64,000 nucleotides of DNA. It comes from Pseudoscleropodium purum. Lineage: Eukaryota; Streptophyta; Bryopsida; Hypnales; Brachytheciaceae. Below, one piece after another: positions 45,140 through 57,900 of the stretch (its first letter is position 1; the number at the start of each line of letters is the position of its first letter). Below the pieces are notes generated by a model. That model worked only from the letters and a program-made list of their open reading frames with translations, made no database searches and was not told the origin of the DNA. The DNA lies in NCBI GenBank assembly GCA_963969395.1, contig OZ017800.1, positions 9,766,479 to 9,830,478 of the forward strand, given 5' to 3'. The position numbers and the translations under genes are program-made.

Positions 45140-47309
45140 TGTAGTCTAGCTTTTACGTTTTTATAGAACTTTTTCAATTTTCTATGACATTTCCTATATT
45201 ATTTATATATATTTTGAGTATTTAGTGTTGAAAAAGTCCAAAGTACACTAAAATATCCAAAAAGTAAAAAGATACTTTAGTAAGTAGCTACAAACTAATA
45301 GAAAATGGCAAAAAGGCAAAGAAAAAGTTAAAGTAAAAGAAAAAGGAGAAAGATAAAGAAAAAGCTGAGGTTAAAAGAAAAAGAAAATGCAAATTAGGGA
45401 TTTGGAGGTGTAAGCAGGAACATTGTGCTGGTCACGACGAGTTGCAACTTTTCCGATCACCCCCGAATTTCTGATTTAATCCCTCCCTTCTCTCTCAATT
45501 TCTCTCTTCCCCCCCGTGCTGTGTTATTACCCTTCGTTGTTCTTGCGCTATCTATTGTTTTTCGGTGCTGTTCATTGTTGTCAAAAGTGATGTAATTTTA
45601 CGTAATTTGTGCTGAGGAATAAAAATGCTGTTTCAATTATGCTGGTTTGAAATTGTGAATTGTGATTGTGTGCGTGTATGGATTTGAAGTTTTCAATCTC
45701 TAATGCCTCGCGTTGCAAGGAGTCTTGATTTGTGAGATTTGAGCGACTTCTGAGGGATTGGCGGATTGAGGGAATTTGATTGTTAGAGCATTATTCAGAG
45801 ATCGTGACAGCCTGCTTGCACATTGGATTACGAGTGCTGAAAAATTCCTTGTTGCACCGACGAAGGAGACATTGGCTTGAGCGAGCTGAGACCCCGAGCG
45901 GAGGTGACGCTTGATTGGGTGGTGGAACGGAGGAGCAAAGTGACTCGGTGAGTTTGGAGCATGATTTCGGAGAGAAACAGGGAGACTGATAGGAAGAGAA
46001 TCAAGGGCTGATTGACCAATTCGGCCAACAATCGAATTTCATTCGTCATTCTGGAAATTGGAAGATCGGCTGTTCAGGATTGTGAGACTGTTTACAAGAT
46101 TGCGAGATTGTTTGGTTGATCAAGTTGTTGTTACAGGGAGTTGTATCACAGCGCCGAGTCAGACCTCGGTGGAAGAAATTCAAAATTCAAATTCGTAATC
46201 TTCCTTGTGGATCCTCGTGTACGATTGATCAAGAGAACCAAGGGTTTGAAATTGGTTGTGAAATTAGTTTGATTTCGGTGTAGAAATTGCTAATTCGGTG
46301 ATCTATAGTGACAACTGAATTAGGGATTTGAATTGCAATCATCATCACAAACCAGGAATTGAAATTGGAATTCCGACTGGAATTGAAACCAAAAGGGAAT
46401 CGTGAGTTCAGTAAGTGCAATGAACTCGTGCAATGTGGTCAAAATTTGAGAAATTGAAGGAAAAAACTTGATCGCCGGAGGCAGCCTGCACGCCGAAGTT
46501 CAAGCGCGGACAGGCGCCGCTCAGGCAGACCGGCCCGCCCTGGGATACCCGCCTCGATTTTCCGATACCCCTCTCTGATTGATAACCGGACCGGGTTTTC
46601 CGATTGATACCCGTGAGGAAACCAGTGAGGGTATCAACCGGGTATTGACCGGGTACCGCGGTTTTGGATGTTTTAAACTAAACGTTCAATTAAAACAAAT
46701 TTAAAATAAGGTCCAAATTTTTCAAACGGCCCTTGGGCCGTGATCCCTAATTGGGAATTAGATTTAAAATTCTATTAATTATTTTGTATTAATTACTATT
46801 AGAATCTGCATTGAAATTACATATGTATGAAGTAAATTTGAATTTTGGGAATTGTAGGAATCGATTAATCCATGTATTGGCCAATATTGGCCCTAGAGTT
46901 GTTGAGGGGCAACCCATTGTAAGACTTTCTAAACCCTTAAACTCTAAAATTTAGGGAAATATTAAATACGTATAATTGTACTATTTTCAAAGTACTATAG
47001 TGGGCTGTACTAAAGTCTAAGTCCTACATTGCATCCATACACAAGTCAGTCCAACTTGACATATTGTCCAGACGTATTGTCTTGAGCCCTAGAACACTAG
47101 ACAAGATAGGGATATGCATACTGAGTCTTTTATCTTATAATGGACTGTTTCTTGGGGTATTTAGTGGGAATAAAAAGGAATTTTTATTCTATCTTCAAAA
47201 CTTAAGTACAAAGTGACATTTGAATACACTACACTAACCTTACATAGATCATTCCCTGGTATTCGAACTTGGTAGCGTTTGGAATAAGGATTCCCAAAAC
47301 CTGACTACA
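45140..47309. mobile_element. 2,170-bp TG...CA insertion, probable solo LTR
   Basis: Begins TGTAGTCTAGC and ends CTGACTACA, a 7-bp terminal inverted repeat (TGTAGTC/GACTACA) with TG...CA ends and an exact 5-bp duplication. Removing it with one CGAAC restores the transposase frame exactly. No substantial ORF, primer-binding site or polypurine tract is visible. The interior holds a C/T-rich tract near 45480-45520, a region with CCGGGTATCAACCGG-type short repeats near 46580-46660, and AT-rich sequence. The best reading is a solo LTR left by recombination between two LTRs; strand is undetermined. Confidence 0.85.
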
Positions 47310-47314
47310 CGAAC
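47310..47314 (+). repeat. Target-site duplication CGAAC, right
   Basis: Exact second copy of the 5-bp duplication; codon AAC (47312-47314) resumes the transposase frame. Confidence 0.93.
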
Positions 47315-50300
47315 ATACCATTTTCCGTGGCTCGAAATCCAGCTTTTAAAGAAGCAGTGAAGAAAACGGCTGCGTTTGGTAGGCCATACATTCCTCCCTC
47401 ATACCACGACCTTCGGTACAAATTGTTGAATGAGGCGAAGACCAACATTCAAACACAGTTGAATGCACGAACCGAAGACAACATTCGAAAATTTGGAGCA
47501 ACATTGTCCATTGATGGATGGAGCTCAGTGACTAATCGACCTCTCATCAATGCCATGCTTGTATCATCCGCAGGTGAAGAATTTCTTGGATCTGTGGATA
47601 CAAGTGGTTGTGAAAAAAATGTGGAGTACTTGGCAACTGTGTTGGAAAAGTTCATTGAACAAGTGGGGTCCAAGAACGTCGTGTTAATAACTACGGATAA
47701 TGCTCTCGTAAATCCGTCCGTATGGGATGTAATATCTATAAAATATCCTCATATTTTTTACCAAGGGTGCGTGGTAGATGCATTGAATTTGTTGTTGAAG
47801 GATTGGGCTGCACAGAAATGGATTGCTTCCAAATTGGATAAAAGAGTTCTTGTAGCTAAATTTATCAAGAAGAGACATATGCCGCTAGCTCTATTGCGAA
47901 AGTATTCGCCAAATCTTGGTCTCTTGATGCCTGGGGATACAAGGTTCGCCTCTAAATTTATCATGATGGAGCGTTTGACAAAATTGAGAGGAGCATTGAA
48001 ACAAACGGTGGTAGATCCGCAATGGGTTGAGTATGTACATACTCTCAAGAAGAAACGTGGAGCCAAAGTCCAACCAAAAGACTTGGCCTTAGCGGTGAAG
48101 AAAATTGTTCTTGATGACCATTTTTGGAATCGATCGATCAATTATGTGGAGATGGTTGAACCAATCATATGTGCACTTCACGATTTGGATTCAAAATCAC
48201 CATGCATGGGGAAGGTGTTGCATATCATGAGGAAGTTAGAGAAGCACGTGAATGGATTACAAAGTCCACCATTTTGTTTGCTAGAAGAACTTGCAATTCC
48301 ATTGGTACAGTCTTTTTATGCCCGAAGAAGAATGGTGGACAACGATCTCCAATCAGCCGCAGCTCTTTTGAATCCATACCTTCTTCATGACAAAGAGCTA
48401 GCGGATGACGCAGATGCAATGTCAGGATGTAAGAAAGTTTTGGAGAGAATATGTAAACCGGATGAATATGCAGCAGTGATGAAGGAATTTGTAGCTTTTC
48501 GACACAAGGAACCTCCATTCTACAATATGTTGAATCCGGGAGATCAAATGTTGTCCGCACATGCTTGGTGGGATTTTGAAGGTGCATGTGGCAAGTTTAT
48601 AGCTCCATTAGCGAAGAGGATATTGGCTCAACCGGTGTCATCATCTTCATGTGAACGGAATTGGAGCAACTATTCTTTTGTTCACAACAAATCTCGAAAT
48701 AAATTGAAGCCGAAGAGAGCAACGAATTTGGTGTACGTATATACCAATTCCAAAGTATTAAATGCATTGAAGGAAAAAGATGAAAAAAAATGGTATAATG
48801 ATAATGTGGATTCGATGGAATCAGAGGATTCAGATAGGCCGACGTTAGAAGATGATGATAACAAGGATTTGGAAAGGGCCCTTTCAACTGTAGATGGTAG
48901 GGATGACTTCAATCATGCGACAACATGGGGAGATGAAGACGTTATGGAAGGCTTTCCCGATTTGGTGAATGATATGCATGATTATCATCTAAACCGCAAG
49001 GATGTTGTTCCCGACAATGCAAACGATGCATATACCTTTTGTGAAGACGAGGACAATGTAGGGGTACAGGAGAATCTACCTTCTATAACTGCATATTGCA
49101 ATGAAATGGGATTCTTGAATAGCGAAAACATTCTATCGGAAAAGGCAAACGCTATTGCCAAAGAGGTGAAAATCAATGAGAATGCTATTGGTGATGATGG
49201 GAGAAATGAAGAAGTTTTAATTTCTCAATCTCCATCCATGGTATTAAATGTAGTGCAAGGAAATGACAAAAGAGAAGATGCGGTCATGGAGGTGGATGTT
49301 CCAAAAGATGTGGGCAACAATAGTGGTGATGAGGGGGAACCAAATATTGCGGTATAGAAAAATAATGATATACTTGGGATGGCAGTCACAAATTCGGCAA
49401 TTGTGAAGAGTGATAAAGGAAAAGAGCCAATGAAGTCAATTTTTGAAATACCGAGATCTAGTGCTCTTCCACCAATACCGTTGAAGTCTGTTAGCACACG
49501 ATTGAATGATTCTCAGAGCTTTGGATATGGAAAACGCCTAATGAACATTTCCAAAGAAATTTCTACAGGCGGTAATCTACGGAAAGTAGCATCATCACCT
49601 ATAAGCCTAAATGATACGGATAGTGATCGGATGCCATTGGCATCTTTGCGTGATCACATTTTAGGAAAAGGAATGGCGCAAGAACCCACCAAATCAACAA
49701 ACGGTACTCTATTACTTCAAAAGAAAGGCAAAGTGGAGATAACTGTTCATGGACATGTCGACCCTACATCGAGATTGATGGTTCAAGAATCTAGTAACGT
49801 GAAAGCGAAAAGAGAAATGCAACCTTTTGCTATCTCTCCAGTGAAGAATAGGACCCCTCTTGATGAAAATGTTGCTACTTTGTCAAATAGAAAGAAAAGA
49901 AAGGTTCCTATTCAAAAAGCCTTTAATCGTTTTGTCAAAGTAAAAAAAAAAAAAATTAAATTCGAAAGAAAGGAGTAAACCTACTTCGAGAAAAGACTTG
50001 AAGGAGACAACGATACTTGATTCCAACAATGAAGATGACTCCGACAATGAAGATGACTCTGATAATGAAGATTTTGAACGGAGAGCTGCAAGAGAGAGTA
50101 GTGGGGCTGAGGTTAAAGGAGATGCAGATTGGCGTCCATAGGAATTGTGGAGATGTGAATTTAGATGTTTGATTGTTTAGTTGCTCATGATATATGGAGC
50201 TCATGTTGACAAATGACAATGGTTTCTTCAATCATTTTATTATAAAATTGTTTGTTTATTAATGATATACATCTCGTTGGATTTTAAAGTGATTTTGTTT

Positions 50301-50489
50301 CTAAATCAAAATGAAATTCAACAAAAAAAATTAAAAATATATTTCATATTTTAGCTTTTACATAAATAGTGATATACAACTCTATTGAATCGCAATTGCA
50401 ATATAAGAAAAATCAAAATCAAAATGACTTCACTCTCAATCTCTCATTGGTGAAAACAATCAAAACAAAAAAATAAAAACGGGTTTTCT

Positions 50490-50626
50490 AAGCTGCCCCG
50501 TCCGTCCGCCCCGTGCGTCTGCCTTCCGATGGCGGGAGGGATGCGGCGTCCGCTAGCGTCCGTGCGTCCGGACGTCCGGAAAACGGACGCTATTTTGGGG
50601 CGGACGTAGAGATTCGTCAACCCTGT
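50490..50626 (+). repeat. CGTCCG array and right terminal repeat of transposase copy
   Basis: C-rich sequence with CCGTCCGTCCGCCCCGTGCG and CGTCCGCTAGCGTCCGTGCG, then GGAAAACGGACGCTATTTTG and GGGCGGACGTAGAGATTCGT, ending CAACCCTG at 50626. Read in reverse it is nearly the same as the left terminus at 54382 (CAGGGTTGACGAAT, then ACGTCCGCCC, AAAATAGCGTCCG). The two ends face each other across 3.75 kb. Confidence 0.8.
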
Positions 50627-53600
50627 ATTTGATTGCAATCAATTGGTGGTGAATTTTTTGAATTTGATTGTGGATACATGTAGGAAACATGCATAAATAT
50701 ATCTTTCTCTTTGCAAGCATCTCCAAAAAAGTTTTACAATTCCTTCTATAGAAATTTCAATGTTGAAGTGACAATGCCCAAATGTTATGAAAATTGAGAT
50801 ATCTTTATTATAATTAGTTTTTTCTATTTTTCCTTCATGTGGTAACTAATGTGGTACATTTGAGTAGAATGTTTCAATTTCTTTGCCAAAAGCAATTAAA
50901 ATCTAGAGATGTTTATTTTACAAAGTTTGGTCATATGATGTCTCATATTGAGTCCTTACTAGGGGCTTATGTTTTTGTTACTTAATGGGATGTTTTTAAT
51001 TTGAAGGATGTGCATATTGAAGTTCCCTACATATTTGTGCAATTGAATCAAAAGAATTCATCACCAATTGCTTGCAATAAAATATTATGTAAAACTATGA
51101 AAAATTGACTTCCAAAATTTGCCAAAAATGGAGTTTCCATTTTTTGAAATTGAATTTTTGTAGGCTTCAATGGGATTGTGTGAGGATTCCATGATAATAA
51201 TGTTGACCAAAAATATAAAATTTACAATCTACATTGTGTCGTTTTTTTAAATGGGTCATAGAAGTAGTTTGTAAATGAACTAGACCTCATTGTACAATGT
51301 GCTACTTTAAACTCAAGTGCAAATTTGGAAAACTGCATTTTTCTTTCCTAACAAATGTATATTTTTTATCTGAAATAAATTAAAAGACAATGACAGACTT
51401 TTAAATGGCTAGTGTAGATCTCCTTGTCAACTCATGCTCATGACTCTGGCAGCAGTCTCCTTTGCAAGTTTTAAAAATTGAACGGACCTCATCACTCAAC
51501 AAGCTTAGGGCCTTTACTGTTGGTAAGCTAAGCCAAGCCAAAAGCCAAGCAAAGGAGAGGCAAGGGAAGGCCAGGCAAGCTCCCCTTGTGCAACGCCAAG
51601 CTTGCCTACGCCATCGTTGTGAGCTTTTCCATGTTCAATTTCAATTTATTTCACTACATTTATTTCACCACATTTATTTCAAATTAATTTTTTGGGTACT
51701 AGCACCTTTAGCTCATTGCTCCTGAAGTAATTGTGCATGGCACCTTCAACTATCACTCAAGATTAAGTTGCAGAGAATATATTATCTTGCTAAATTGATC
51801 AGACGAAGATAATTAGAGAGTCACCAAGACTAGAAGGGGCAAACAAAAGAGCGGGAAAACTACAACACAACAATATTTTAGAAGTGAAACTCTTTTTGGA
51901 TGTCAAGACTAAGACATGCTTGGCCAAGAGTCCATGGCCATTTCTAAGCACTTGCATACAAGCTGTGCAATCCACTATTGAAAAAATTAGGGTGCCATGT
52001 ACAATCACTTCAGTTTTGCAAGCATTTACTTAATCAACACAGTAAGTTATTCACCCTCTATTGAAAAAATTAAGGTGCCATGCTTTGGCAAGCCACGGGT
52101 GTGTTAATCTAGCTACAATGTGAGCTCAAGGTTCCTTGCTGTATTTTGTTTTGTTTTTAAATTGAAATTGTTTCTTTGATTTCAATGGTAGTGAATATTC
52201 AATTGTACTTGGTATAACATGTGCTTGGTGCTCATGTTGCTTCTATTATATTGTTGTGTATTATATTCAGTGCCTCCTGAAATATGTGAAGAGAACTTTG
52301 CCCAAGTCAATGTTGGACTTTGTATTCATAGGTTACGAGGCTATGAAATTACAAAATGGACCAAAATTGTGAGGTTTCTGACCATGAGGTTGGCACTATG
52401 AATAATGGTGCCATGGGCTTTGAAGATTCTCATCGCAATTTCATTATCATTGATGAAATTGTCAATGGTGTTCTAACATTTTCGCAATTGATATAAGAGT
52501 ATTGTGCATTGAATGGAATATGGGAACCCTTTTTGCAGCATGATTAGTTAGGTATTTTTTAATCATTGGAAACAAGAATGAACTACTGAATTAGTTGCAC
52601 TTAGTTGCCATGAGGATTGCAAAAAGTCAGTGGATTTTAGCCAAATGATTAGGTTTTGCGTTGTATGCTCAAACCCTAATTATTAGGTTTAAACCCTAAA
52701 TTTCAAGGTATATTTCTCATTCTTCTGTGCTGAATTTGATTAGATTATGTGCTCAGAAAAACATTGGAGGGATTTATTCAATCAACTAATTGTAAGATGT
52801 TGTCGTTACCATTCAAAGTCTGAAAGTACTGACAAGTTCTTGCATTAGAGAGTCTCTACGGCTCTATTAACTGTGAGAGGACTTTGAGTCTTCCTTCAGA
52901 GCAATTTGAGAGGTACTAGTTCTTTAGATAGAATAGGAAAAGAAGGCTACATTGAGATTTTCTATATGTTGAACAAGGTGCTTCACAAACTGAAAAATTG
53001 TTCTACTGACCTCAATGAAATCAAGAGTTTTGTGACTAAACTGATTCCAAGTACACATGATAATGAGATGGAAGCAATTGACGTCCATCTATTTGATCAT
53101 CATAGGTACCTTGTGGGAAACAATGAATTTTCTCAAAGTAGACCTTGAAGAAGTTTGAGATGTGCAAAAAATACAAGTGTCCATCTTCGGATTGAACAGC
53201 TTAGAGGAAGACAACAACATGGGGTCGACACCCTTTCCTATCTTGGGCAACATAAATCATGGGCCACTCTGCTAGTGTTGAAGATCTACAGGTATACAAA
53301 AACAATCTATATTTCACTCCATGACTTCATAGGCCATGCCAAAAATCATGTATGCAATTAACATTTTTCTTTGAAAGGTGTGGTACTTGTCGCTCTGTTA
53401 TAAATAAAGGTGCATCTACTAGTTTTATAGTTGAGAAATGCCTTGGCTATTTGTGAATAGTGTTATTTTGTTGGAGATCGTATTGACGTATTTGGACCAA
53501 GTCTTGAAGGTAACTTGTGCGCTATGTTCTTTGTTATTTTGTAGTGAAGTCCAACTAAAGTAGATGTTTTTGTGTATTGTTCTGCGGATGTTACTTTGTG

Positions 53601-54381
53601 AATTTAGGACACATGTGCTCGTCAATCTCAATCAAAGCTTACACTGCTAATATCAATGTTATTTCTTGGAATTGGTATGAATGTGGATTGCTTCTTTTGG
53701 TCTTCAACTGTTGGGATTTGTGAAAATGCCATCATTGACATTTGCAAAGGATGCTTATGAGTAACCTTGGAAGCTAAGTTTACAAAATTATGAGCATTCT
53801 AGTGTTGATATTGTTATTCATCTTCCTGACGTGAAGGAAGGTAACAGAAGGTTGCAACAGAATAGGTAACAATAGGAAAAAAACATAAGTGAAATAATTT
53901 CATGTTGGGAACAAGCTAGTGAGTTGTATTATTGCCTCAAGTTATAGTGATAGAACCTTCAAGATTAGGGATTTGAAAAACCTTTGAAGACGTATGGTTT
54001 TTGTTTTACAAGGATCATACAGTCTTCAATTACCATTCATGATTTCAGTTCTAGAAATGTGTAGAGGATCAACGGATTCCTCTATCCTAATGTGCATACT
54101 AAATCTCTCAATTGTAGGAGAATACATGTGTGGTTCATTTCAAGTACCACATGCTTCCCACAACATCTATTGAGTGGAGCCCTTATGAATTTCCACACTT
54201 GTTGTTACCTCAGTTGATCACCAATCGACGTATTCTTCTAAACCAACTCTTAGAACTTTGTGTTTTTGGAGTTTTATTATTATCATTGTTTTTTATAATT
54301 CTTGGAGTTTATTCTATTTATGGCTTATGACTGAATATGTCTATGACTTCAGAATAAGGAACTTTGTATTAGAAAGGAATC
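50627..54381. other. Spacer between the two giant elements, no recognised gene
   Basis: AT-rich. Near 51721 AAGTAATTGTGCATGGCACC has an inverted counterpart near 51990 (GGTGCCATGTACAATCACTT), and TATTGAAAAAATTAGGGTGC recurs near 51975 and 52060. A frame at 52906-53148 and others here lack family features. This could be host sequence or an older element. Confidence 0.5.
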
Positions 54382-54612
54382 CAGGGTTGACGAATTTCAA
54401 CGTCCGCCCTAAAATAGCGTCCGTTTTTCGGACGTCTGGACGCACGAACGCTAGCGGACGCAGCGTCCCTCCTGCCGTCAGAAGGCGGACGCGCGGGGCG
54501 GGGTGGACGGGCGGGGTGGACGGGCGGGGCGGACGGTAGGGGCGGATGGTAGGGGCAGACGGACGGCGCGGTCGGGCGTACAGACCAGACGGGGCGGACG
54601 GGGCGGACTTCG
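54382..54612 (+). repeat. Left terminal repeat and CGGACG array
   Basis: CAGGGTTGACGAAT leads into ACGTCCGCCCTAAAATAGCG and TCCGTTTTTCGGACGTCTGG, then GGGGCGGGGTGGACGGGCGG-type array. This is nearly identical to the start of the 343-bp element at 16790. Confidence 0.82.
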
Positions 54613-54910
54613 CATTGCCATTAGTCATTAGAAATTTTTTTATTGTTATGTAATTTGAATGTTATACAATCAAAAATGAATGCATCCACGTAAAATAAGA
54701 TGTACATATAAAAATATTTTTATACGCAAATGAAAATATAGCATCTTTATATATAAATATATATGTATAAACAAAATACATGAAAACATAGTTCCAACAT
54801 CACTATTGAATCCTATACGATCTTTTTAAGATCTAAATCTTTCACATTCTTTTTTGTTTTTAAACAATGAAAGGACCATTGTTTTTAAAAAACAAAATTC
54901 TCCTCAAATC

Positions 54911-57900
54911 CTACTTTCCACCGGATGGACCACTACCTTCTCCCAAAACAAAAGGAAAATCTGCTGTACCGAGGAGTTTAGCAGATGATTGACGAATTGA
55001 CCGTTGTTGACTTGGACGGACTATTCGCCCTCCAGATTGAACTTCGATGTTCACCTTATGAAATTGTTCCTTGGTTTCCGGAGAGAAGTCATCGTCCTCT
55101 TCACGCTTCCTTTTTTGTTTTCTTTTCGGTGATAAATCAACTTCGTCTGCCTTCAAGGTTCTCAAGTTGCTCTCCACACGATCTACCATCGCTTGAACAA
55201 CTTCATCATCTCCTTTCCCTTGCCATACTGTGAGGCAGTCTCCATCCAATAGGAAAGCCTTCCAATGCCCTATAATATCGCCAATGCGCCTATCAAATGC
55301 TGCTGCCACATCTACAAATGAATGTCCTGTGCTTGTTCGTCCATTTGTATCGTAGACAGCACGAACTTTTGCAGCCTCTTCCAACTTCGACAATAGAAGG
55401 GCCCTACCTACGAGGGTGTCGTCGTATGCCTTATACTGCTCATCAAATTCTTTTCCATGGTTCACCTCCACCCAACTGTCTTCTAGTCCTCTCTCCACTT
55501 TTTTATCTGGAAAAAGAAAGAACTTTTCGTGTTGCAAGCTCCAATGTCCCCCCATGTTGCGACAAAACATTTCACGGGCCGCGTCATCTACGATTCCTCG
55601 AGCCCGCAATTCCACCTCTCTATTGTGAGTCATCCACACATCCAAATTCAATGGTTGCTGAGATTCCTCGTACAAATCATGCCTTTGTTCATTTGCATTC
55701 CACCGGATTGGCTTCCCCCAATGTTGATAATTTTGAAATTTGTACGGCGCTTGATCAAGTGGAAGATTCCAACGATTGTACTCGTGGCCTGGAGGCATAG
55801 CTTCCAAGATACCAAACATTTCGTAGAACCTAGCACTCAATGGACTACGACACTCGGCACACACCGAACGAATGAGTGATGCTTTTACAATGCAAATGAC
55901 ATGGAAAGTGTGGCAACATTGGCCCATGGTTACCGCACCTTCCAGTCCGAAGAGGTCTTGGCAAAGGCTACAACAACCATCCAAGATTGGAGAGGCTGGA
56001 TCACAAGCATGCACCACTCGCTTATCTTTCACATTGATGTGTGCTGAAAGTGTGTTGTAAGGGACCCATCCTTCCTCTACTTCCAAGGCCCAATTGATGG
56101 GTGGAGCTTGGTCCTTCTTTGTGTGGTTTAACCGCTCAAACATGGCATCCATGTCTCCCCAACATGTGATCTCCGTATATCCCTTTGAAGGATGTTGGTC
56201 AAACATAGTCTTGAACCAACTCAAAGAGTTTTGAATGGCATCGCAATTTTCATTCGACTCCATTGCCAATGTTTGAAGACCTGCCATTGCTTGAGATACT
56301 ACAGAGGGTCTGTCTTGGAGTCTTTGTACCCATGCTAACCATCGAGACTCCAAGCCGCTAGATGGCATAAACTTCTTCAAATCCAAGTACAATTGCAATC
56401 GATTCAACTTGGATTCAACGATTCCTTTTGCTTCAATTGCCTCCTCCAATTTATGCTTCAACTCTTCAAAGTCACAACTCTCTGTTTGCGTCTCCGCATT
56501 CACGTAAACGGATGAAAGCTTTTCCATTGATGGTTGTTGTGTCGCTTTTAACATGCTCATGTCGTGACTTTCTTATACATTCACAATGGCAAGATTGTCG
56601 CTTGCTTCAGCCTTATCAAAAGGAAGAGAGAGCTTATCTTCACTCTCTTGAGTCTCTTGACTGTCTCCGAGTACAATCACTGGTGAGATTGCAACCTCAC
56701 TTGGATTTTTGGAGGTCCCTTGCAATTCTGCAATCCGTTTACGCATCTTCATCAACTCCTCCATTTGCCTCGATGATTGTTGATTTAAATGTTCAACCTC
56801 ACTCTCCGAAGTCTTTAATTTCAACTCCAACACTTTGCACCTTGCTTCCACTCCTTCAAGGTCAGCAATTTTCTTCTCATATTCCACCAATTGTAGTATG
56901 TGAAAATCTCTTTCTTCGAAAAGTGGTCGAAAAGTCTTCGTGAGATTCTGAAATGCTGTAGCACCTTTCAACATCTCTAGTGCTATTAAAGAAAACTCCT
57001 TGGCCAAATTCATAAAAGTCGGAGCAGCTTTCGCTAAAAATTCAACTGACATCGTTATCTTGAAAGCTGTATCAAGTATATGTGCAACATCCTTTGGATT
57101 TGTAAGTGGACTCATTGGAACAGTAGTAGCACCATCATCGGGGTTGGACGATCCGCCTATTTCTTCATGAAGGTAAGCAAACTGAACCGAGAGCTTCAAA
57201 AGATTTTCCAATTGTTTTGAATTGAACATGTCTTGCATGGTTCGATATAGAGGACTCGGCAATGCCGCTGTAAACGGAAACTCCTCCGCCCGCCTTTTAC
57301 GCTCGGAACTCCATAATGAGGATATATTATCAATCGTCACGCCTTGTCCACGAGGCGTATGTACTTTGTCTCCTAAACTTAACGCTAAACTAGATTCAAC
57401 GCCTTAATGCATAGGCGGAGATTTGTAGACCAAACTATCAAAACAATTGTTGTCTATCAGACTATCAATTGTAGCATTAGCCTTTGCCACTTTCTCCGCC
57501 AAAACTTCGTCTACTTTACTTTTTGAAGTTTCCCCACGTTCCGTGCAAACCTTGCCTTTGTTTACAAACTCCGTTTGCGTTTGTGCCGCAACATTTGGTG
57601 TAGAGGTCAAACGCGTTGGAGCTGTGGAAAAGACTTCAACCTCCTGCGCCTCTACATCTTTCTCCACATCTTTCCCCACATTTTTCGAAGAGCTTTCATT
57701 GATTGCTTTTGTTAGAGATTGTACAGACCGTAATTCTTCAACATTTGAGGCTTTCTCCACACCATCCGTTTTCACCTCAATAGTATTTTTTAATACTTTT
57801 TCTGTTTCTCCCTCAAAATTGTACAAGTCGGGAATGTCCTTTTGATTGGCTTCAAGTAGAAGTGGGCAAGCTGTTGTTGTCGAAAACGTGCTCCAATCAA

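Larger units (their letters stand above)
44609..50141 (+). pseudogene. hAT transposase (BED finger + DUF659 + hAT dimerization domain), interrupted
   Basis: Coding segments 44609-45139 and 47315-49357 join in frame across an inserted element. N-terminus: BED-type finger (GGKVKCRLCKASMSRKLSRM, then FSHLGY). Joint FFYSAN|IPFSVARNP is the classic hAT lead-in. Core: ATLSIDGWSSVTNRPLINAM (first catalytic Asp), VVLITTDNA (second), GDTRFASKFIMMERL, and the dimerization motif QPVSSSSCERNWSNYSFVHN with RATNLVYVY. The usual CxxH after the second Asp reads CVVD here. TAG at 49355 is followed by an open extension in the same frame; a run of 13 A near 49945 then shifts frame, after which an acidic repeat (NNEDDSDNEDDSDNED) leads to DADWRP and TAG at 50139. 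Domains are near complete, but the gene is inactivated by the insertion. Confidence 0.85.
39436..50626. mobile_element. Giant hAT-like element, copy with transposase (partial, kinase end truncated)
   Basis: Inferred extent of one element: decayed kinase gene (minus strand, 3' end cut at 39436), CGGACG array (40.92-41.31 kb), AT-rich 2.5-kb segment, array (44.1-44.3 kb), hAT transposase gene with solo-LTR-like insertion, array, and terminus GATTCGTCAACCCTG at 50626. The same module order, inverted, occurs from 54382 rightwards. The accessory gene expected between 41.3 and 41.7 kb is missing here. That these modules are one element is inference from the shared order. Confidence 0.55.

Noticed and set aside
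45140..47314. Intron in the hAT transposase gene
   Set aside because: The segment starts TGTAG and ends TACA, not GT-AG, and has an exact 5-bp direct duplication. Insertion explains every feature.
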